In this document: positions 42,444-51,728 of the stretch, in pieces
Numbering within the stretch: the first letter of the stretch is position 1
How the letters are laid out: each line of letters begins with the position of its first letter
From: Mycolicibacterium fallax
GTDB lineage: Bacteria > Actinomycetota > Actinomycetes > Mycobacteriales > Mycobacteriaceae
Direction: 5' to 3'
Assembly: GCF_010726955.1 (NCBI RefSeq)
Contig: NZ_AP022603.1
Location: 2,232,001 to 2,296,000 of the forward strand
DNA length: 64,000 bases
The notes under the pieces: generated by a model
Told to the model about the DNA's origin: nothing
Database searches by the model: none
What the model saw: the letters and a program-made list of their open reading frames with translations, nothing else
Position numbers and translations under genes: made by a program

Positions 42444-43733
42444 CTACACGTTCTGACTGAAAGCACTGCCGCGGCGCCACTGCTCCCACGGCACGCTCCA
42501 GTCACCGCCCTGCGCCAGCGTCAGCCCCGGCCCGCCGGTGTTCTTGACCTCGACGATGTCGCCGGGCTGGGCGAAGTCGTAGAACCACTTGGCGTTCTCA
42601 CTGCTGAGGTTCAGGCAGCCGTGCGAGACGTTGGTGTTGCCCTGGGCCCAGATGGTCGAGTTGAGCTGGTGCAGGTAGATGCCGTTGGTGCTGATCCGGG
42701 TCGCCCACGGAATGGTCAGCTTGTAGCCCAGTCGGGAGCCGACCGGCACCCCGTAGGTGGACGAGTCCATCACCACCGACTCGGCCTTGTCGAAGACGCT
42801 GTAAACCCCCGGCGGGGTCCAGTAGGTCAGGGTGGTCCCGTTGATGGTCTCGACGCCACCCATCCCCATCGAGGTCGGCATGGTGCGGACCAGTTGCTGG
42901 TTCTCATACACCCGGACCTGCTTGTCGACGTCGTCGACGATGCTGACCCGGCGCGACCCGATCACGAAGGAGACCTTCTCGTCCTGGGCGCCGTAGAGCC
43001 CGTCGCCGAGCCGGGCGCCGTAGATCGGCACGTCGACGGTGACCTTGGTGCCGGTCGGGTAGTAGTTCTCCGGGCGCCAGTGCGCGGTCTGCTCGTCGAC
43101 CCAGTTCCAGGAGCCGGCCAGCGGCGGGTCGGTGACGACCTTCATCCGGGTCTCGGCGACCGCGCGGTCGGCGATCGGGGTGTCAAAGCGCGCCGAGATG
43201 ACCGCGCCGACCCCGTACATGCCGCCCTCGGCGATCGGGATGCCCGAGGTCATCCGCAGGTAGACCTGGGTCTGGTAGTCCGGCGCGACCGTCGTGAACG
43301 ACGAGACCCGTCGGGACGGGGTGCCGCCGGGGCCCTGCGCCGCCACGGTCATGGTGTAGGTCCGGCCGTATCCCAGCTCGGTGGCCGGGCGCCAGCTGGT
43401 CCGGTCGTCCGACAGCGTGCCGGCCACCTCGGTGCCGTACTCGTTGACCATGCTGACCGCGACGAGCTGGCCGGTGTAGGCCGTCACCCGCACCGGTGCG
43501 CTCGGCGACACGTCGGAGGCATCCGGCGAGGGCACGATGGCCAGTCGGGCCGGCGCGGGCGTCGGCGGCACCGCGTCGACGGGATGGCTGGTGTGCAGCA
43601 CGCTCGGGCAGCGGCCCGGGCACTCCGGCAACCAGGTCACCAGCACTCCGCCGGAAACCGCAAGGACCGCGAAAACTGCCGCGAGGCCCGCCCCAAAGAA
43701 ACGGCGATTACGACGCAAAACACCCAACTCCAC
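42444..43733 (-). CDS. L,D-transpeptidase
   Basis: A 429-residue periplasmic enzyme that makes 3-3 cross-links in peptidoglycan. A basic N-terminus and one membrane anchor (FGAGLAAVFAVLAVSGGVLVTWL) precede two Ig-like domains (about 60-250) and the YkuD catalytic domain with HGCLNLS (His371, Cys373). The C-terminal GGDWSVPWEQWRRGSAF cap is typical of mycobacterial Ldt enzymes. Among the M. tuberculosis paralogues I cannot decide which is closest. The GTG at 43733 is one of several possible starts (TTG 43748, TTG downstream). Confidence 0.93.
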   Translation of the reverse strand: MELGVLRRNRRFFGAGLAAVFAVLAVSGGVLVTWLPECPGRCPSVLHTSHPVDAVPPTPAPARLAIVPSPDASDVSPSAPVRVTAYTGQLVAVSMVNEYGTEVAGTLSDDRTSWRPATELGYGRTYTMTVAAQGPGGTPSRRVSSFTTVAPDYQTQVYLRMTSGIPIAEGGMYGVGAVISARFDTPIADRAVAETRMKVVTDPPLAGSWNWVDEQTAHWRPENYYPTGTKVTVDVPIYGARLGDGLYGAQDEKVSFVIGSRRVSIVDDVDKQVRVYENQQLVRTMPTSMGMGGVETINGTTLTYWTPPGVYSVFDKAESVVMDSSTYGVPVGSRLGYKLTIPWATRISTNGIYLHQLNSTIWAQGNTNVSHGCLNLSSENAKWFYDFAQPGDIVEVKNTGGPGLTLAQGGDWSVPWEQWRRGSAFSQNV

Positions 43734-43861
43734 TATGAATTCAGCCAAACCGGCCCGACCGATTCCCGGCTGGCTCCATAGATGTTAGCCCGCAACCGCT
43801 ACCCGTGAGTATTCGCCACGCTCGGCACGCGCGTCGGCCCAGCCGGGCCCGGCGCGTCGGG

Positions 43862-44545
43862 TCAGCGACCCGCCGGGATGAAGCCCGGACCCCAGGTTCC
43901 GGACCCGTCGCGGACGTAGGCCACCAGGGCGTCGATCGGGAATCCGTAGGCACCCAACTCGGCCCCGTTGTCGGCGTCGGTCAGGTGCCCGATGGTGATG
44001 CCGTAGAGCACCGGGCCCGACTCGTCCTCGCCGTACCAGGGCGAGCCGCTGTCCCCCGGTGACGCCGTCAGCGTCGAGCGCATCACCGAGTACCGCGGGT
44101 AGTCGGCGTCGAGGGTGACCGTGCCGATGGTGCCGCCGGTTTCGGCGGTGGTGCTGCCGTACTTGTGCACCGGGTCGCCGGGGCGCGGGTTGGCGTAGCG
44201 GGTGAAGAAGGCGTCGGGAATCTCGACGTCGTCGGCGAGCACCAGGATCGTCACGCCGAACCCGTCGGCGAGCACGCTGCCGTCGCCCTGCTGGGCGACG
44301 ACCTCGCCGTCGCCGTACTTGTTGTAGACCAGCTTGCCGACGCCCTGCGCGCAGTGCCCGGCCGTCACCCCGAGCCGGCGGCCGGCATCGTTGCCGGCCA
44401 GGAACCCCAGCGTGCAGGCGCCGCCGCTCTCCAGCACGATCGCCATGCCGGGGGCCACCCCGACCCGGGCGGTCGCCGGCGGCGCCGGGCACAGCGCCGC
44501 GGCGAGTGCCACCGCACCCGCGAGCACCAGCAGCCGTCGTCGCAT
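43862..44545 (-). CDS. Secreted trypsin-like serine protease (S1)
   Basis: A 227-residue exported chymotrypsin-fold protease. Signal peptide RRRLLVLAGAVALAAALC, cut near ATA. The triad can be read as His64 (TAGHC), Asp94 (ADGFGV) and Ser166 (PGDSGSPW); Cys44-Cys65 is the conserved disulfide. No PDZ domain, so it is unlike HtrA. From its compact size it resembles small extracellular actinobacterial proteases. Target unknown. Confidence 0.85.
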   Translation of the reverse strand: MRRRLLVLAGAVALAAALCPAPPATARVGVAPGMAIVLESGGACTLGFLAGNDAGRRLGVTAGHCAQGVGKLVYNKYGDGEVVAQQGDGSVLADGFGVTILVLADDVEIPDAFFTRYANPRPGDPVHKYGSTTAETGGTIGTVTLDADYPRYSVMRSTLTASPGDSGSPWYGEDESGPVLYGITIGHLTDADNGAELGAYGFPIDALVAYVRDGSGTWGPGFIPAGR

Positions 44546-44591
44546 CGTGGTCGGACCATAACGCGTGGTTCGCGGCGCGGTCCGAAAACAA

Positions 44592-44621
44592 CTCAGGCCC
44601 CCTTAAAAAAGGGGGCCTGAG
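44592..44621 (-). terminator. Terminator after tRNA-Tyr
   Basis: An 11-bp perfect stem, CTCAGGCCCCC with GGGGGCCTGAG. The loop (TTTTTTAA on the minus strand) is U-rich. It lies 6 bp past the tRNA 3' end. Confidence 0.9.
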
Positions 44622-44627
44622 CAGGTG

Positions 44628-44710
44628 TGGCAGGTACAGGATTCGAACCTGTGTAGGCGTAAGCCGACGGATTTACAGTCCGCTCCCATTGGCCGCTCGG
44701 GCAACCTGCC
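44628..44710 (-). tRNA. tRNA-Tyr (anticodon GTA)
   Basis: 83 bases with the long variable arm of class II tRNAs. Acceptor GGCAGGT with ACCTGCC, discriminator A; anticodon stem GCGGA/TCCGT with loop CTGTAAA. It ends in a strong terminator. Confidence 0.96.
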
Positions 44711-44830
44711 GGGTACCGCGCCGCCCCGCGACCCTCCGATGTGGGAGGGTCTGGTTTGGTGCGATAAGCAGGGTACAACGAGGATGTACCCAACACGAAA
44801 ACGGCCAGCTGAGCAGAGGAGACGGACCCA

Positions 44831-45322
44831 GTGGCGGATTCATCGTTCGACGTCGTGAGCAAGGTCGACCGGCAGGAGGTCGACAACGCGCTCAACCAGG
44901 CGGCCAAGGAACTGTCCACCCGCTTCGACTTCCGGGGCACCGACACCAGCATCGCCTGGAAGGGCGAGGAGCAGATCGAACTGGTCAGCTCCACCGAGGA
45001 GCGGCTCAAGGCCGCCGTGGACGTCTTCAAGGAGAAGCTGGTCCGCCGGGACATCTCGATGAAGGCGTTCGATGCGGGCGAGCCGCAGGCCAGCGGCAAG
45101 GTCCACAAGGTCACCGGTTCGCTCAAGCAGGGCATCGACAGCGAGCAGGCCAAGAAAATCACCAAGATCATCCGGGATGCCGGCCCCAAGGGCGTCAAGG
45201 CGCAGATCCAGGGCGAGGAGATCCGGGTCAGCTCCAAGAAGCGCGACGACCTGCAGGCCGTCATCGCGCTGCTCAAGGGCTCCGACCTGGACGTCGCGCT
45301 GCAATTCGTGAACTACCGCTGA
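44831..45322 (+). CDS. YajQ family nucleotide-binding protein
   Basis: A 163-residue protein of the YajQ family (two RNA-recognition-like domains). [20 protein letters not shown] at the start and the FRGTDTSI and [11 protein letters not shown] motifs are diagnostic. Some members bind cyclic di-GMP. GTG start. From memory it is Rv0566c, followed by the monooxygenase and GpsA as here. Role unknown. Confidence 0.92.
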   Translation: MADSSFDVVSKVDRQEVDNALNQAAKELSTRFDFRGTDTSIAWKGEEQIELVSSTEERLKAAVDVFKEKLVRRDISMKAFDAGEPQASGKVHKVTGSLKQGIDSEQAKKITKIIRDAGPKGVKAQIQGEEIRVSSKKRDDLQAVIALLKGSDLDVALQFVNYR

Positions 45323-45336
45323 GAAACGGGGACACC

Positions 45337-46836
45337 GTGGATGCCAACCCGCCGTTCGTCGACGTCGTCATCATCGGCGCCGGAATCTCCGGCATCGGCG
45401 CGGCCTACCGCATCGCCGAACGCAACCCGCGGTTGCGCTACGTCATCCTGGAGCAGCGCGCGCGGATCGGCGGCACCTGGGATCTGTTCCGCTACCCCGG
45501 CGTGCGCAGCGACAGCAGCATTTTCAGCCTGAGCTTTCCGTGGGAGCCGTGGACCCGCCGGGAGGGCGTCGCCGAGGGCGCCGACATCCGCGACTATCTG
45601 GCCGAGACCGCGCACCGGCACGGCATCGACGAGCACATCCGGTTCGGCCACCGGGTGCGCTCGGCGGACTGGGACAGCGGCACCGACACCTGGACGGTGC
45701 GGGCCGCCGTCGGCGACACCGAGCAGACCTACCGCGCCCGGTTCGTGTTCTTCGGCACCGGCTACTACGACTACGACGCCGGGCACACCCCGGAGCTGCC
45801 CGGCAGCGCCGAGTTCGGCGGCACCGTGGTGCATCCGCAGCACTGGCCCGAGGACCTGGACTGCGCCGGTAAGCGGGTGGTGGTGATCGGCAGCGGCGCG
45901 ACGGCGATCACCCTGGTTCCGGCGCTGGCGCGGGCCGGCGCGAAGGTGGTCATGCTGCAACGCTCCCCCACCTACGTGGCGGCCGGCGCCCGGGTCAGCC
46001 CGACCCTGCAGCTGATCCGAAAACTGCTGCCGGCCAAGGTTTCCCACCGGATCGGCCGAAACAAGGGGGTGGCCTACGAGGGCATCGTGTGGTTCCTGGC
46101 CCGCAAATCGCCGCAGCTGATGCGGCGCTACCTGCGGGCCCGGGCGATCCGCGCGCTGCCGCCGGGCTACCCGGTCGACGTGCACTTCAATCCCAGCTAC
46201 GACCCGTGGGATCAACGCCTGTGCCTGGACGCCGACGGCGACCTGTTCGCCTCGATCAGCGCCGGCGGCACCGAGGTGGTCACCGACCGGATCGACCGGT
46301 TCGACGCCACCGGCATCTGGCTGGAGTCCGGCAGGCACCTGGCCGCCGACATCGTCGCGACCGCCACCGGGCTCAAGCTGCAGGCGCTCGGCGGGATCAC
46401 GGTGCGCGTCGACGGCACCGAAATCGACCCCGCCGACCGGTTCGTCTACAAGGCGCACCTGATCGAGGATGTGCCCAACCTGGCCTGGTGCGTCGGCTAC
46501 ACCAACGCGTCCTGGACGCTGCGCGCCGACATCACCGCGCAGTCCACCGCAAAATTGTTGGCCCACATGGATTCTCACGGCTACACCCACGCCTACCCGC
46601 ACCTGGGGAATCGGCCGATGCCGGAGAAGCCGGCCTGGGACATCAACGCCGGCTACGTCAAACGGGCGATGCACACGCTGCCCAAGTCCGGCACCCAGCG
46701 GCCGTGGAACGTGCGACAGAACTACTTCGCCGACGCCATCGACAATCGCTTCGACCGGATCGACGAGGACATGGTGTTCGGCGCCGCCGCGGCTTCGCCA
46801 ACTTCGCCCGCGCAGGACCAGACCGTCATAGCCTGA
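45337..46836 (+). CDS. Flavin-containing (Baeyer-Villiger type) monooxygenase, EthA-like
   Basis: A 499-residue FAD/NADPH enzyme. FAD site GAGISGIG (14-21), GGTWDLFRYPG, the Baeyer-Villiger fingerprint FxGxxxHxxxW as FGGTVVHPQHW, and NADPH site VVIGSGATAI. The short length and RYPGVRSDSSIFSLSF region place it with EthA, the enzyme that activates ethionamide. From memory it is the Rv0565c group. Starts at GTG 45337, 14 bp after YajQ. The natural ketone or thioether substrate is unknown. Confidence 0.93.
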   Translation: MDANPPFVDVVIIGAGISGIGAAYRIAERNPRLRYVILEQRARIGGTWDLFRYPGVRSDSSIFSLSFPWEPWTRREGVAEGADIRDYLAETAHRHGIDEHIRFGHRVRSADWDSGTDTWTVRAAVGDTEQTYRARFVFFGTGYYDYDAGHTPELPGSAEFGGTVVHPQHWPEDLDCAGKRVVVIGSGATAITLVPALARAGAKVVMLQRSPTYVAAGARVSPTLQLIRKLLPAKVSHRIGRNKGVAYEGIVWFLARKSPQLMRRYLRARAIRALPPGYPVDVHFNPSYDPWDQRLCLDADGDLFASISAGGTEVVTDRIDRFDATGIWLESGRHLAADIVATATGLKLQALGGITVRVDGTEIDPADRFVYKAHLIEDVPNLAWCVGYTNASWTLRADITAQSTAKLLAHMDSHGYTHAYPHLGNRPMPEKPAWDINAGYVKRAMHTLPKSGTQRPWNVRQNYFADAIDNRFDRIDEDMVFGAAAASPTSPAQDQTVIA

Positions 46837-46840
46837 CGGC

Positions 46841-47866
46841 ATGTCTTCAGCACATCGCGAACCCAAGGTCGTCGTCCTCGGCGGCGGGTCCTGGGGTACC
46901 ACCGTCGCGTCGATCTGCGCCCGCCGCGGTGACACGCTGCAATGGATGCGGTCGGCCGAAACCGCCGCCGACGTCAACGAGAACCACCGCAACTCGGCCT
47001 ATCTCGGCGACGAGGCGATCCTGCCCGACTCGCTGCGCGCCACCACCGACTTCTCCGAGGCGGCGCACTGCGCGGATGTGATCGTGATGGCGGTGCCCTC
47101 GCACGGCTTTCGCGGCGTGTTGGAGGAACTGGCCAAGGAACTGCGGCCGTGGGTACCGGTGGTGTCGCTGGTCAAGGGCCTGGAGCAGGGCACCAACCTG
47201 CGGATGAGCCAGATCGTCGAGGAGGTGCTGCCCGGGCATCCGGCCGGCATCCTGGCCGGGCCGAACATCGCCCGCGAGGTCGCCGAGGGCTACGCCGCGG
47301 CCGCCGTGCTGGCCATGCCCGACCAGAACCTGGCGGCGAACCTGGCCCGACTGTTCCGCACCAAGCGGTTCCGCACCTACACCACCGACGACGTGATCGG
47401 CGTCGAGATGGCCGGCGCGCTGAAGAACGTCTACGCCATCGCGGTCGGGATGGGCTATTCGCTGGGCATCGGCGAGAACACCCGGGCCATGGTGATGTCC
47501 CGCGCGGTGCGGGAGATGTCCAAGCTCGGCGAGGCGGTCGGCGGGCAGCGCGACACCTTCGCCGGCCTGGCCGGGATGGGCGACCTGATCGTCACCTGCA
47601 CCAGCCAGCGCAGCCGCAACCGGCACGTCGGCGAGCAGCTCGGCTCCGGCAAGACGGTCGAGGAGATCATCGCGGCGATGAACCAGGTCGCCGAGGGCGT
47701 CAAGGCCGCCAGCGTGATCATGGAGTTCGCCGAGGAGTACGGGCTGAACATGCCGATCGCCCGCGAGGTCGACGCGGTGATCAACCACGAGGCCTCCGTC
47801 GAGCAGGCCTATCGCGGCCTGATCGCCGAGAACCCCGGCCACGAGGTCTATGGCAGCGGGTTCTAG
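46841..47866 (+). CDS. gpsA: Glycerol-3-phosphate dehydrogenase (NAD(P)+)
   Basis: Reduces dihydroxyacetone phosphate to sn-glycerol-3-phosphate for phospholipids. The 341-residue protein has the Rossmann motif GGGSWGTT (14-21), Lys112 (VKGLE), the catalytic Lys195 (AGALKNVYAIA), and TGMGDLIVTC-type AGMGDLIVTCTS. It starts 4 bp after the monooxygenase stop. Its TAG stop shares the CTAG tetranucleotide with the stop of the convergent gene. Confidence 0.96.
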   Translation: MSSAHREPKVVVLGGGSWGTTVASICARRGDTLQWMRSAETAADVNENHRNSAYLGDEAILPDSLRATTDFSEAAHCADVIVMAVPSHGFRGVLEELAKELRPWVPVVSLVKGLEQGTNLRMSQIVEEVLPGHPAGILAGPNIAREVAEGYAAAAVLAMPDQNLAANLARLFRTKRFRTYTTDDVIGVEMAGALKNVYAIAVGMGYSLGIGENTRAMVMSRAVREMSKLGEAVGGQRDTFAGLAGMGDLIVTCTSQRSRNRHVGEQLGSGKTVEEIIAAMNQVAEGVKAASVIMEFAEEYGLNMPIAREVDAVINHEASVEQAYRGLIAENPGHEVYGSGF

Positions 47867-48402
47867 TTGGCGAACGGGTTGGTGCCGCGCGGTCGGTCCA
47901 GCAGCGGGTTCACCGCACCGAAGGCGTAGCTGCCGCCGGGGGCGATGACGAAGCCACTCTGGTCGTAGCTGTTGGTGCACACCACCCCGCCGGCGAGCAC
48001 GCCGCAGCTGACGGTGCCCTGGCCCAGCCGGCTGCCCTCGGGCAGCTCCCGCGGCGGTCCGTTGAACGCGTACAGCGGCCGGTCGGTGACGGAGAAGCCC
48101 GGCTCGCCGCCCGGTCCGCCGGTGACGACGTTCGCCCCGCCGGGCGCGCCGGGCAGGTTGCCGCTGCAGCCGTAGCTGCGGCTGTTCTTGCTCATCACGC
48201 AGTTCACCCCGATCGGCGCCGAGAACGCGTAGACGCCGTCGTTGACGATGTAGTCCACCGGCGAGGTCGGGGTCAGCGTCGCGGCGTTGGGCGGGGCAGG
48301 CGGCGCCGGCTCCGGGTCCGCGCCGGCCACCGGGGCGCACAGCACGGCGAGCGCGGCCGCACCGGCCGCCGAGGTCAGGAGTCTGCCCAGCACGTCAGCC
48401 AC
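47863..48402 (-). CDS. Secreted mycobacterial protein of unknown function
   Basis: A 179-residue exported protein. Signal peptide LLTSAAGAAALAVLCAPVAGA, then a Pro-rich linker (PEPAPPAPPN) and a Cys-containing beta-rich domain with C-x10-C type pairs (VNCVMSKN, YGCSGN; SCGVL, VCTNS), so two disulfides are likely. GTG 48402 follows GGAAGG. Similar to small Cys-rich secreted proteins widespread in mycobacteria; I do not recognise a name. It is convergent with gpsA and divergent from the PE-PPE-domain gene. Confidence 0.75.
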   Translation of the reverse strand: MADVLGRLLTSAAGAAALAVLCAPVAGADPEPAPPAPPNAATLTPTSPVDYIVNDGVYAFSAPIGVNCVMSKNSRSYGCSGNLPGAPGGANVVTGGPGGEPGFSVTDRPLYAFNGPPRELPEGSRLGQGTVSCGVLAGGVVCTNSYDQSGFVIAPGGSYAFGAVNPLLDRPRGTNPFAN

Positions 48403-48491
48403 CTTAGGTCCTTCCGTCCGTGTCCGCCGGACGTCCCCCGGCGGCGCCGATATGCTCCTAGCCGTCGCGTCGGCCACGGGGAGGGGTCCGG

Positions 48492-49736
48492 ATGAGGTCA
48501 GCTGTCGCAGCGGTCACGATGAGCATCGCGGTCACCGCCGCCGCCGTTACCGCGGTGTGCCCGGAGCCACCCGGCGGAAGCCGCAGCATGCCGGTCGCGC
48601 TGACCACCCTGGTGGTCGAGGGCAGCTCGACGAACCCGGGCGGTGACGGCATCGCCGACTTCTACGGCGGCCGGTTCGCCGACCCCGACACCACCACGGT
48701 GAATTTTCTGACCGGCCCGTACGGCATCTGGTCGGCGCTGCGCTCCAGCGACTCGGGCCCGGACACCGTGTTGAGCTCGGGCTGGGGCGCGGCCAACGCC
48801 AGCCTGCTGCTGGGGTATCTGGGCGCCACCGGCGACCCGATGCTGACCGGCAGCACCTGGGTGCTCGACAACAACGTGGCCGGCCCCAACGGCGGGTTCG
48901 GCACCCGGTACCCGGTGTTCGCGGCGATCGGGGTGAACCCGCTGCCGACCGCGCTGCCCGACACCGCGGCCGGCGACGTGGTGGTCATCTCGACCGCCAC
49001 CGAGTACGACCTCAACAGCAACGCGCCCAAGTACCTGCTGAACCCGGTCGCCGACCTGAACTCGCTGGCCACCTACCTCGACGGCCGGCTCGGCCAGGGC
49101 TCGCTGGTGCTGCCGGTCAACGACGACGGGACCCCGGGCTGCGCCGGGGCCGCCGGGTGCACCGCGACGACGACCCCGGGCGGCCCGACCGAGGTCAGCT
49201 TCACCACCGCCGACGGGCAGCCGGCCGGCGCCCGCGTCGAGCAGGTCGACGGCGTCACCTACGTCGGCTATCGGACCGAACGGCTGCCGCTGCTGGCCCC
49301 GCTGCGCCGCTACGGCGGCGCCACCGGCACCCTGCTGGCCGACGCCGCGGAACCCGCGCTGCGCGCCACCGTCGACTACGGCTACCCGAACAACGATCCG
49401 CTGGCCGATCCGGGCAGCCACCGGCCGGCCGGGCTGCTGCCCACCCCGACCGAAACCCGCACCTACCTGCGCGAGCTGCGGGCCGGGCTGGCCACCGGCG
49501 GGCAGCTGCTGCGCAGCGGTGCCGCCGACCGGACCGGCGCCGACCGCCCGGCCGCCGACACGGCCGGGGCCCAGACCCAGCCGGGTGCCGACGGCCGGCG
49601 GTCGGTGCGCGGCACGGCGGACTCGGTGCGGCCACCGGCCGTCCGCGCGGCGGTGCAGCGACTGTCCCGGTCGCTGGGTATCGGTCAGCGCGACGCCGCC
49701 AAGCCCGACGCCCGGCAGCACACCGACGGTCAGTAG
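48492..49736 (+). CDS. PE-PPE domain (alpha/beta hydrolase fold) secreted protein, nucleophile apparently lost
   Basis: A 414-residue protein with a signal peptide (first 22 residues) and a PE-PPE domain but no PE or PPE N-terminus. [46 protein letters not shown] and [21 protein letters not shown] are typical of the fold, as in cutinase-like serine esterases. Where active members carry a G-x-S-x-G elbow, this has S-S-G-W-G (S95 to G99), so Gly97 stands at the nucleophile position. It may be a non-catalytic relative. The Ala/Thr-rich tail after residue 330 is disordered. It overlaps the htpX stop by 7 bp. Confidence 0.8.
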   Translation: MRSAVAAVTMSIAVTAAAVTAVCPEPPGGSRSMPVALTTLVVEGSSTNPGGDGIADFYGGRFADPDTTTVNFLTGPYGIWSALRSSDSGPDTVLSSGWGAANASLLLGYLGATGDPMLTGSTWVLDNNVAGPNGGFGTRYPVFAAIGVNPLPTALPDTAAGDVVVISTATEYDLNSNAPKYLLNPVADLNSLATYLDGRLGQGSLVLPVNDDGTPGCAGAAGCTATTTPGGPTEVSFTTADGQPAGARVEQVDGVTYVGYRTERLPLLAPLRRYGGATGTLLADAAEPALRATVDYGYPNNDPLADPGSHRPAGLLPTPTETRTYLRELRAGLATGGQLLRSGAADRTGADRPAADTAGAQTQPGADGRRSVRGTADSVRPPAVRAAVQRLSRSLGIGQRDAAKPDARQHTDGQ

Positions 49737-50623
49737 CGGGTGCCGCGGCGACCGGCGATGTCCTCCAGCCGGCGGATCCGGTCCTCGATCGGCGGGTGCG
49801 TGGAGAACAGCTTGCCGATCTTCTCCCCCGCCCGGAACGGGCTGGCGATCATCAGGTGCGCCTGGTCGGCCAGCTGCGGCTCGGGCGGCAGCGGTGCGCG
49901 CTGCACCCCGCCGGAAATCTTCCGCAGCGCCGAGGCCAGCGCCAGCGGGTCACCGGTGAGCTCGGCGCCGGACTCGTCGGCCTGGTACTCCCGGGACCGG
50001 GACACCGCCAGCCGCACCACCGTCGCCGCGATCGGGCCGAGCAGCTGAATCAGCAGCAGGCCGAACCCGCTGCCGCCGCGCCCGTCGCTCCGGCCGAACA
50101 TCCCGGCGATGAACGCCACGTTGGCCAGCGCGGTGATCACCGAGGCCATCGCCCCGGCCACGCATGAGATCAGGATGTCGCGGTTGTAGACGTGGGACAG
50201 CTCGTGGCCGAGCACCGCGCGCAGCTCCCGCTCGTCGAGGATGCTCAGGATGCCGGTGGTGCAGCAGACCGCCGCGTTGCGCGCGTTGCGGCCGGTGGCG
50301 AACGCGTTCGGGTTGGCGGTGTCGGAGATGTAGAGCCGCGGCATCGGCTGGTGCGCGGTGGTGGCCAGCTCGCGCACGATCCGGTACATCTCCGGGGCCT
50401 GCACCTCGGTCACCGGCTGGGCGTGCATGGCCCGCAGCGCCAGCTTGTCGCTGTTGAAGTAGGTGTAGAAGTTGGTGGCCAGCGCGAACGCCAGCGCCCC
50501 CCAGATCCAGATGGTGTTGCCGGTGGCCGAGGCGAACATCGCACCGACCAGACCGATCAGCGCGGTGAAACCAACCAGCAGGACGAACGTCTTGATCCGG
50601 TTACCGGTCGGGTGCCAGTGCAT
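49730..50623 (-). CDS. htpX: Membrane zinc protease HtpX
   Basis: A 297-residue M48 protease for membrane-protein quality control. Two N-terminal membrane segments ([41 protein letters not shown]), HELSH at 140-144 with His140, Glu141 and His144, two more segments, and the [13 protein letters not shown]lu. From memory it is Rv0563. Ends inside the last codons of the convergent PE-PPE gene. Confidence 0.97.
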   Translation of the reverse strand: MHWHPTGNRIKTFVLLVGFTALIGLVGAMFASATGNTIWIWGALAFALATNFYTYFNSDKLALRAMHAQPVTEVQAPEMYRIVRELATTAHQPMPRLYISDTANPNAFATGRNARNAAVCCTTGILSILDERELRAVLGHELSHVYNRDILISCVAGAMASVITALANVAFIAGMFGRSDGRGGSGFGLLLIQLLGPIAATVVRLAVSRSREYQADESGAELTGDPLALASALRKISGGVQRAPLPPEPQLADQAHLMIASPFRAGEKIGKLFSTHPPIEDRIRRLEDIAGRRGTRY

Positions 50624-50699
50624 CGGTCCTCCTCGGTGGCGATCCGCTGATTAAACGCCGCAGCCGCGCGAACGGTTCCTCGACACGTCGCGCCGCGCG

Positions 50700-51707
50700 C
50701 TAGCCGTGCCGGTTGACCGTGTACTGCACCAGCGACGCCAGCGCCGCCCGGCCCGGCAGATCCGGCAGCTCGGCCAGCTCTTCGTCGGCCCGGCGGGCAT
50801 AGTCGCGGACCACGTCACGGGCCTTTTCGATGCCGTCGGAGGCGCGCAGCAGGGCGAGCGCCTCGGCGACCTCGGCGTCGTCGGTCAGCGGCTTGTCCAG
50901 CAGTTGGCGCAGCCGGTCGGCGCCGGGCCCGGTTTCCCGCAGCGCGAACAGCACCGGCAGGGTGTGCACGCCCTCGCGCAGGTCGGTGCCGGGCAGCTTG
51001 CCGGACTCCTCCGGCTCGGCCTCGATGTCGATGATGTCGTCGGAGATCTGGAAGGCGGTGCCGACCAGCCCGCCGAGCCGGCCGAGCCGATCCACCTGCT
51101 CGGGGCCGGCGCCGGAGAAGGTGCCGCCGAACCGCCCGGACGCGGCGATCAGGCACGCGGTCTTCTCGTAGACCACCTTCAGGTAGTGCTCGACCTCGTC
51201 GACGCCGTCGGCGGCGCCGCGGGTCTCGCGCATCTGGCCGGTCACCAGCTCGGCGAAGGTGTCGGCGATGACCAGCACCGCCTCGGGGCCCAGCTTGGAC
51301 ACCAGCCGCGAGGCGGTGGCGAACAGGTAGTCCCCGGCCAGGATCGCGATGTTGTTGCCCCACCGGGCGTTCGCGCTGTCGGCACCGCGGCGAACCTGCG
51401 CCTCATCCATCACGTCGTCGTGATAGAGCGTGGCCAGGTGCACCATCTCGATCACCGCGCCGGCCACGGTGACCTGCCAGGAGTCCCGGTCGGGGCCCAA
51501 TTGGGCGCACAACACGGTGAACAACGGCCGGAACCGCTTGCCGCCGGCCATGAACAGATGCTGGACCGCCTCGGACATCAGGGCGTCGGCACGGCCGAGC
51601 TCCTCGTGCATCAGCGCCTCGACCCGATCGACGCCCTCGCGGACGTCACGCGCCAGCTCGGGATCCCCGAAGTCCACCCCAGCGACCACGCTGCCCGGAG
51701 TTTTCAT
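50700..51707 (-). CDS. Polyprenyl diphosphate synthase (GrcC1-like)
   Basis: A 335-residue trans-prenyltransferase that makes the long isoprenoid side chain, here most likely for menaquinone. First Asp motif DDVMD (97-101), second DDIID (223-227), KRFRP at 57-61 and the small residues before the first motif fit a long-chain synthase. ATG 51707 lies 6 nt after a TATGTT box, so leaderless. It is divergent, 21 bp, from menJ. From memory it is the Rv0562 position. Confidence 0.92.
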   Translation of the reverse strand: MKTPGSVVAGVDFGDPELARDVREGVDRVEALMHEELGRADALMSEAVQHLFMAGGKRFRPLFTVLCAQLGPDRDSWQVTVAGAVIEMVHLATLYHDDVMDEAQVRRGADSANARWGNNIAILAGDYLFATASRLVSKLGPEAVLVIADTFAELVTGQMRETRGAADGVDEVEHYLKVVYEKTACLIAASGRFGGTFSGAGPEQVDRLGRLGGLVGTAFQISDDIIDIEAEPEESGKLPGTDLREGVHTLPVLFALRETGPGADRLRQLLDKPLTDDAEVAEALALLRASDGIEKARDVVRDYARRADEELAELPDLPGRAALASLVQYTVNRHG

Positions 51708-51713
51708 TGGTCC

Positions 51714-51721
51714 AACATACT
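51714..51721. promoter_or_regulatory. Overlapping divergent -10 boxes for the polyprenyl synthase and menJ
   Basis: On the minus strand TATGTT (51719-51714) is 6 nt before the polyprenyl-synthase ATG. On the plus strand CATACT (51716-51721) is 7 nt before the menJ ATG. The two boxes overlap in a 21-bp gap, so both transcripts would be leaderless and the polymerase could use only one at a time. Confidence 0.45.
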
Positions 51722-51728
51722 GAAGGGC

